Assembly: GCA_028682985.1 (NCBI GenBank)
Contig: JAJRAE010000185.1
Location: forward strand, 1 to 10,694
Length of the DNA stretch: 10,694 nucleotides
Reading direction: 5' to 3'
Origin: Methanobacterium sp.
GTDB lineage: Archaea; Methanobacteriota; Methanobacteria; Methanobacteriales; Methanobacteriaceae
The notes under the pieces: model-generated
The model's database searches: none
What the model saw: only the letters and a program-made list of their open reading frames with translations
What the model was told of the DNA's origin: nothing
Part shown: positions 7,328 through 10,694 of the stretch, in pieces
How the letters are laid out: the number at the start of each line of letters is the position of its first letter
Numbering within the stretch: the first letter of the stretch is position 1
Translations under genes and position numbers: made by a program

Positions 7328-8257
7328 TTATTTCCCCTCCTTTTGCACCTTTTTAGGTACTAAAGCAGATGCGAGTGTAAATGTGTAAAATGTACCTACT
7401 ACATCGTCTAATTGTTCTGCTACTTCTTCAGGGTCTACGGTTTTATCTCTTTCCACACCGAAATCAGAGCCTATTGCTGATATCATTTTAGCTCCCTGAT
7501 CACTAACACTAGGTGTTGGTCCGTAGCATCCTCTGCACTGTACAGCTATGGTTGGACATTCTGCTCCACATATTGAGGTGGTGGCTGGTCCCATACAGAC
7601 CAGACCCTGGGGCACCAGGCATAAGTCAGGTTCTGGTATACCCAGTTCGAACTGTCTCACGATTTTGTCCATAGCCATTCCTTCTGGTGGTTTTTCTCGA
7701 GGACATACTTCACATAGATTGGTTTTTGGTAAAGTTATTTCTTTACCAGTTAACAGGTTGACTATTGCTTCAGCTGCTACGTCAGATCTGCATGGGCATC
7801 CGGGGATGGCCAGATCAACATCTATTGCTTCTGCAAGTGGTCTTACTCTGCTTTCCAGATGTGGTATGTCTTCGTGGGGTATTGTACCTTCTGGGTTAAT
7901 AGTACTGGGTGTGTTAATGTAAGCTTCTTCTATTAGTTCTTCAGTTTTGTGGAGGTTTCCCAGTCCAGGCGGTCCACCGTAACAGGCACATACTCCGTAT
8001 GCTATTACTATTTTAGCTTTTTTACGAAGCATCTCTGCGAGTTCACGGTTTTCATCGTTTCGGATTCCTCCTTCTACTATGATGGCATCCAGGTCATCTG
8101 GAACTTCATCGTATTTCACGTCCATTAATACCGGGGAGAATTCGAAGTCGGCCAGTTCCATTACGTCAATGATTGCTTCATGTATGTCCGCAATGGAAAG
8201 GTGACAGCCAGAACATCCGCTTAGCCACATGGTTGCGATTTTTGCTTTTTCTGCCAT
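7328..8257 (-). CDS. mvhG: F420-non-reducing [NiFe] hydrogenase small subunit
   Basis: This 309-residue Fe-S subunit relays electrons from the NiFe site of MvhA. The N-terminal MWLSGCSGCH (Cys15, Cys18) begins the proximal-cluster binding set, continued by GVCACYGG and the GCPCRSD region. Further Cys in NLCEVCPREKP, LVCMGP, ICGAECP and QCRGCYGP supply the other two clusters. There is no twin-arginine signal, which agrees with a cytoplasmic enzyme. An in-frame GTG lies nine bases upstream at 8266, but the ATG at 8257 is preferred. AGAGGTGA stands at the right distance from it, overlaps the mvhD stop and contains that GTG. The gene starts 11 bases after mvhD and abuts mvhA. Confidence 0.97.
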   Translation of the reverse strand: MAEKAKIATMWLSGCSGCHLSIADIHEAIIDVMELADFEFSPVLMDVKYDEVPDDLDAIIVEGGIRNDENRELAEMLRKKAKIVIAYGVCACYGGPPGLGNLHKTEELIEEAYINTPSTINPEGTIPHEDIPHLESRVRPLAEAIDVDLAIPGCPCRSDVAAEAIVNLLTGKEITLPKTNLCEVCPREKPPEGMAMDKIVRQFELGIPEPDLCLVPQGLVCMGPATTSICGAECPTIAVQCRGCYGPTPSVSDQGAKMISAIGSDFGVERDKTVDPEEVAEQLDDVVGTFYTFTLASALVPKKVQKEGK

Positions 8258-8268
8258 ATATTTCACCT

Positions 8269-8694
8269 CTATGCTTCAACTGCAAGCTGATCTTTGAGTG
8301 GTGAAGGTCCTAATCCAGTTACCCTTTCCACCATCATCTTCACAGTTTCTGCGAATTTTTCTCCTTCTGATGCAGAAATCCAGTCATGGTGTATTCTTTC
8401 TCTTCCAATTCCTAGATCGTCTGCCAGTTTGTAAATCAATCTCATTCTTCTGTCTAACTTGTAGTTTCCAGCATCGTAGTGACAGTCACCATGGTGACAT
8501 CCGGCTACGATTACACCGTCGGCTCCTTCTCGGAATGCCTTAAATATAAATTGTGGTTCAATACGTCCAGAGCACATTACTCTTATTACACGGACGTTTG
8601 GAGGATATTGCATCCTTGCAGTACCAGCGGTGTCTGCTCCTCCGTAGGAGCACCAGTTACAACAAAACATAACTAGTCTTATATCATCAGCCAT
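8269..8694 (-). CDS. mvhD: Mvh hydrogenase delta subunit, [2Fe-2S] link to heterodisulfide reductase
   Basis: This protein of 141 residues belongs to the MvhD/FlpD family. Six Cys are visible: Cys11, Cys12 and Cys15 in FCCNWCSYGG, Cys41 in MCSGRI, and Cys66 and Cys71 in AGCHHGDCHY. In known complexes MvhD holds a [2Fe-2S] cluster and connects MvhAG to HdrA, where flavin-based electron bifurcation couples heterodisulfide reduction to ferredoxin reduction. Length and motif order are normal and it is not fused to another domain. It is the first gene of the operon, with AGGAGGA at 8707-8701 six bases or so before the ATG. The palindrome at 8722-8743 lies just upstream. Confidence 0.97.
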   Translation of the reverse strand: MADDIRLVMFCCNWCSYGGADTAGTARMQYPPNVRVIRVMCSGRIEPQFIFKAFREGADGVIVAGCHHGDCHYDAGNYKLDRRMRLIYKLADDLGIGRERIHHDWISASEGEKFAETVKMMVERVTGLGPSPLKDQLAVEA

Positions 8695-8721
8695 AGAGTT
8701 TCCTCCTATTTTTACTTGATG

Positions 8722-8743
8722 TACTAATTAGTGTACATTAGTA
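8722..8743. promoter_or_regulatory. Overlapping palindromes upstream of mvhD, probable operator
   Basis: TACTAAT at 8722-8728 and ATTAGTA at 8737-8743 form a perfect 7-bp inverted repeat with an eight-base gap. Overlapping it, TGTAC at 8720-8724 and GTACA at 8733-8737 form a second inverted repeat, and ACTAATTAGT at 8723-8732 is a perfect 10-bp palindrome. The cluster lies 28 bases before the mvhD ATG, where the transcription start is expected. A dimeric repressor or activator site is the simplest reading. Confidence 0.5.
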
Positions 8744-8878
8744 TATGGATATAAAAATAGCTAATATATAGGTTACTTATAAAACAAATTCGAAAAATAT
8801 AAATAGGAGATTAATTTTGTTTGATTTATTAATACTCAATTTATGATTAAATATTTTCTTAAGTTCTAAAAGAATACT

Positions 8879-8901
8879 TAGATAATTTAGATACCTATCT
8901 A
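8879..8901. promoter_or_regulatory. Iterated TAGATA motif with perfect inverted pair
   Basis: TAGATA occurs at 8879-8884 and 8888-8893 in direct orientation, nine bases apart. It appears again inverted as TATCTA at 8896-8901, two bases after the second copy. The same hexamer lies in both copies of the direct repeat upstream of the CooT-like gene. It may be a regulatory site in the mvh/suf spacer, but the AT-rich setting lowers confidence. Confidence 0.35.
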
Positions 8902-9022
8902 GCAATATTAAAGTAATTTTTTTTATTCCTTTAAATTATTTATCCTAATAATATCATAATTAATAGTTAAGCAAATTATTTTATTTCATATAAGAAATCA
9001 AATAATATATTTAGCTATAAAA

Positions 9023-9796
9023 ATGGTGGTGGTTGAACTGTTACTTGAAATAACAGATTTAGCTGTAGAAGTGAACAATAAAGAAATTCTAAGCGATATA
9101 GATTTATACATAGATAATGGAGAAACACATGTCCTTTTAGGCCCTAATGGTTCTGGTAAAAGTACTTTGTTTATGAGTATATTGGGTTTCCCTAATTATA
9201 AGATTACCAGAGGGGAAATAATCTTTAAAGGACAGGATATCACCAATTTAAACACTACAGAAAGAGTTAAAATGGGTATTGGGGTTAGTTTCCAAAATCC
9301 CCCTGCTATTAGGGGAGTTAGACTCAATGATCTCTTAAAAATTGAACATCATGAAGAAATAAAAGAAGAATTAAGCCCTGAATTAAAAACTTTAGCTACT
9401 AAACTTAAATTCGATGCAAAATTTTTAGAGCGAGATGTAAACCTGGGTTTTTCAGGTGGGGAAGTTAAAAGATCAGAAATATTACAGCTTCTAGCGCAAA
9501 AACCAGATTTCATAATGTTTGATGAACCAGATTCTGGGGTGGATATTGAAAACGTGGAATTACTGGCTGAAGAGATTAATATTTTACTTGATAAAGATAA
9601 AAAGCCAGGACTCCGAAAGAACTCTGGTTTACTTATAACTCATTTAGGTTATATCCTCAATTTTGTACAGGCTGATACTGCACATGTATTAATGGACGGT
9701 AAAATAGCTTGTTCAGGTAATCCAACAGAAATTTTAGAAGATGTTAGGAAAGAAGGATTTAAAGGATGTGTTGAATGTTGCAATCCGATACACTAA
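9023..9796 (+). CDS. sufC: SufC ATPase of the Fe-S cluster assembly system
   Basis: This 257-residue cytoplasmic ABC-type ATPase powers SufB-based Fe-S cluster assembly. Walker A GPNGSGKST is at residues 40-48, the Q-loop at Gln91 (SFQNPPAIRGVR), the signature FSGGEVKRSEILQL at 143-156 (SufC-like SGGExKRxEIL), Walker B with IMFDEPDSGVD (Asp167, Glu168), and the switch His207 in LLITHLGY. There is no membrane-spanning partner, in keeping with Suf rather than a transporter. The C-terminus carries CVECC (Cys249, 252, 253). The start is uncertain: ATG at 9023 is followed at once by GGTGGTGG, which looks like a ribosome binding site. Usual SufC alignments begin near residue 7, so in-frame GTG at 9026 or 9029 or even CTG at 9038 is possible. 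Its last 22 bases overlap sufB. Confidence 0.94.
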   Translation: MVVVELLLEITDLAVEVNNKEILSDIDLYIDNGETHVLLGPNGSGKSTLFMSILGFPNYKITRGEIIFKGQDITNLNTTERVKMGIGVSFQNPPAIRGVRLNDLLKIEHHEEIKEELSPELKTLATKLKFDAKFLERDVNLGFSGGEVKRSEILQLLAQKPDFIMFDEPDSGVDIENVELLAEEINILLDKDKKPGLRKNSGLLITHLGYILNFVQADTAHVLMDGKIACSGNPTEILEDVRKEGFKGCVECCNPIH

Positions 9797-10694
9797 AAAA
9801 ACGGGCAGAAAAAGCCAGGGAAAAGAAAGCAGCTCTGGGTGAAGACATAGAGCTGGAAGAATTTGAAAAAGAAGAGCCTGGTGAACATGAAAAAATGGAA
9901 TCACTCGAAGATCTACCAAAAAATTATCAAAAAGATATTCTCAAAGTAGGGGTCGAACCAACAGGATCAGGAAGAGCAGGCTCCTTCCTTCAAATAGACC
10001 AATCAGGTGTGTGCACTAACTGCGGTACAGAATCCATTGAATTAATGAATATGAAAGACGCTATGGAAAAACATGACTGGTTGAAAGATTATATGTGGAA
10101 AGCTGTAGCAGTAGATACAGATAAATATACAGCAGAAACCGCATTAAGAGAATCTGGCGGTTATTTCATCCGTTCATTGCCTAATTCTAAGGAGATATTC
10201 CCTATACAGGCTTGCATGTTTATTGGAGGGGCAGATGTAGCTCAAACAGTTCATAACATAATTATAGCAGAAGAAAATTCTGAACTACATATAATAACTG
10301 GTTGTACTACTGGATCTGATGTGCAGAGGGCACTTCACGTGGGAGTATCAGAATTCTATCTTAAAAAAGGTGCAAAAATAACATTTACCATGGTCCATAA
10401 CTGGGCAGAGCAGGTTGAGGTCCGGCCCCGTACTGGTATAATCTTAGAAGATAATTCCACCTACATCAGTAATTATATACTAACCAGTCCAGTCCGCACT
10501 ATCCAAACTTATCCCACCGCCTACTGTCAAGGTGAAAATTCTAGAGCGGTATTCCAATCAATTTTAGGCGGTCAGAAAGATTCAGTGCTGGATACTGGTT
10601 CCAGAACAATACTCACCGGTAAAAACTCCAGCACAGAAATGATTACCAGAGCAGTTTCCAAAGACCAATCCCAAGTTTACACCCGTGGAGATCT
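9775..10694 (+). CDS. sufB: SufB/SufD-family Fe-S scaffold protein (3' end outside window)
   Basis: From ATG at 9775 the frame stays open to the window edge, giving 306 codons. The N-terminus (residues 1-50) is a charged helical segment (KKRAEKAREKKAALGED, then a Glu-rich part). A CTNCG pair follows (Cys80, Cys83). Then comes the SufB/D beta-helix core: IFPIQACMFIGG, HNIIIAEENSELHIITGC (Cys177), ALHVGVSEFYLKKGAKITFTMVHNW at about 187-210 and SRAVFQSILGG. Together with SufC it makes the short SufBC pair found in many methanogens, a scaffold on which clusters are built. It overlaps sufC by 22 bases, and AAAGGA about ten bases ahead of the ATG is its ribosome binding site, so translation is probably coupled. 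Methanogen members have roughly 400 residues, so about a quarter is missing. Since SufB and SufD share the fold, the name SufB rests on the single SufB/D-SufC arrangement. Confidence 0.92.
   Translation, partial: MLQSDTLKKRAEKAREKKAALGEDIELEEFEKEEPGEHEKMESLEDLPKNYQKDILKVGVEPTGSGRAGSFLQIDQSGVCTNCGTESIELMNMKDAMEKHDWLKDYMWKAVAVDTDKYTAETALRESGGYFIRSLPNSKEIFPIQACMFIGGADVAQTVHNIIIAEENSELHIITGCTTGSDVQRALHVGVSEFYLKKGAKITFTMVHNWAEQVEVRPRTGIILEDNSTYISNYILTSPVRTIQTYPTAYCQGENSRAVFQSILGGQKDSVLDTGSRTILTGKNSSTEMITRAVSKDQSQVYTRGD

Larger units (their letters stand above)
8695..9022. promoter_or_regulatory. 328-base divergent control region between mvhD and sufC
   Basis: There is no credible gene in this very AT-rich stretch. 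On the minus strand several TATA-like boxes could serve the mvh operon: TTTTATAAG at 8784-8776, CTATATATTAG near 8771-8761 and TTTTTATAT near 8757-8749. The last two would place transcription starts in or beside the palindrome at 8722-8743. On the plus strand AATATATTTA near 9004-9013 and TTATTTTATTTCATATAA near 8977-8994 are possible boxes for sufC. The region also holds an iterated TAGATA motif (8879-8901), an imperfect TAAGT/ACTTA inverted repeat at 8860-8880 and a T8 run at 8917-8924. Exact promoter positions cannot be settled by eye. Confidence 0.6.

Noticed and set aside
7548..7922. Plus-strand frame opposite mvhG
   Set aside because: mvhG is unmistakable on the other strand with all its cluster Cys, and this frame has no start signal or recognisable family.
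8820..8930. Possible small RNA ending at the T8 run (8917-8924) in the mvh/suf spacer
   Set aside because: The inverted repeats are short and AT-only and no stable fold or clear promoter is seen, so a regulatory DNA reading is simpler.

Overview
The window looks like a chromosomal segment from a mesophilic methanogen of the order Methanobacteriales, probably Methanobacterium or a close relative. The main evidence is a complete mvhDGAB cluster for the F420-non-reducing [NiFe] hydrogenase with its polyferredoxin. Supporting signs are a minimal SufC/SufB iron-sulfur assembly pair, the C-terminus of what looks like a methanogen-type (type 2) seryl-tRNA synthetase, a long archaeal FKBP, AT-rich spacers, and strong Shine-Dalgarno sites of the AGGAGG / AGGTGA type. 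The assignment to genus level is an inference.

Left part (1-2416): the window opens in the last 49 codons of a probable serS2 gene, followed by a possible 47-residue single-span membrane peptide. On the minus strand lies a two-gene operon: a HIGH-superfamily nucleotidyltransferase resembling bacterial TmcAL (tRNA-Met cytidine acetate ligase), then an FKBP-type prolyl isomerase. The two overlap by 10 bases, and the ribosome binding site of the second lies inside the first.

Middle part (2417-4686), plus strand: a predicted lipoprotein with a PsbP-like N-terminal sequence motif, a class I dihydroorotase (pyrC), and a 60-residue CooT-family protein (a family with a nickel-binding founder) preceded by an exact 16-bp direct repeat. 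A T-rich, hairpin-containing spacer separates it from the convergent hydrogenase operon.

Right part (4687-10694): mvhD, mvhG, mvhA and mvhB read leftwards with almost no spacers and good ribosome binding sites, forming one operon. In methanogens this complex oxidises H2 and passes electrons via MvhD to heterodisulfide reductase. MvhB carries twelve cluster motifs, one of which has Lys in place of the second Cys. A 328-base divergent control region (8695-9022) with several inverted and iterated motifs separates mvhD from the rightward sufC and sufB genes; sufB runs off the window. The SufBC pair would build Fe-S clusters, of which the neighbouring hydrogenase needs many.

I did not find a clearly new multi-gene system. 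The points that most deserve a second look are the altered ninth cluster motif of MvhB with one compensating stray Cys, the CooT-like gene beside a nickel hydrogenase with its repeat-bearing upstream region, the archaeal TmcAL-like protein, and the palindromes in the mvh/suf control region. No rRNA, tRNA, CRISPR or insertion sequence was seen.
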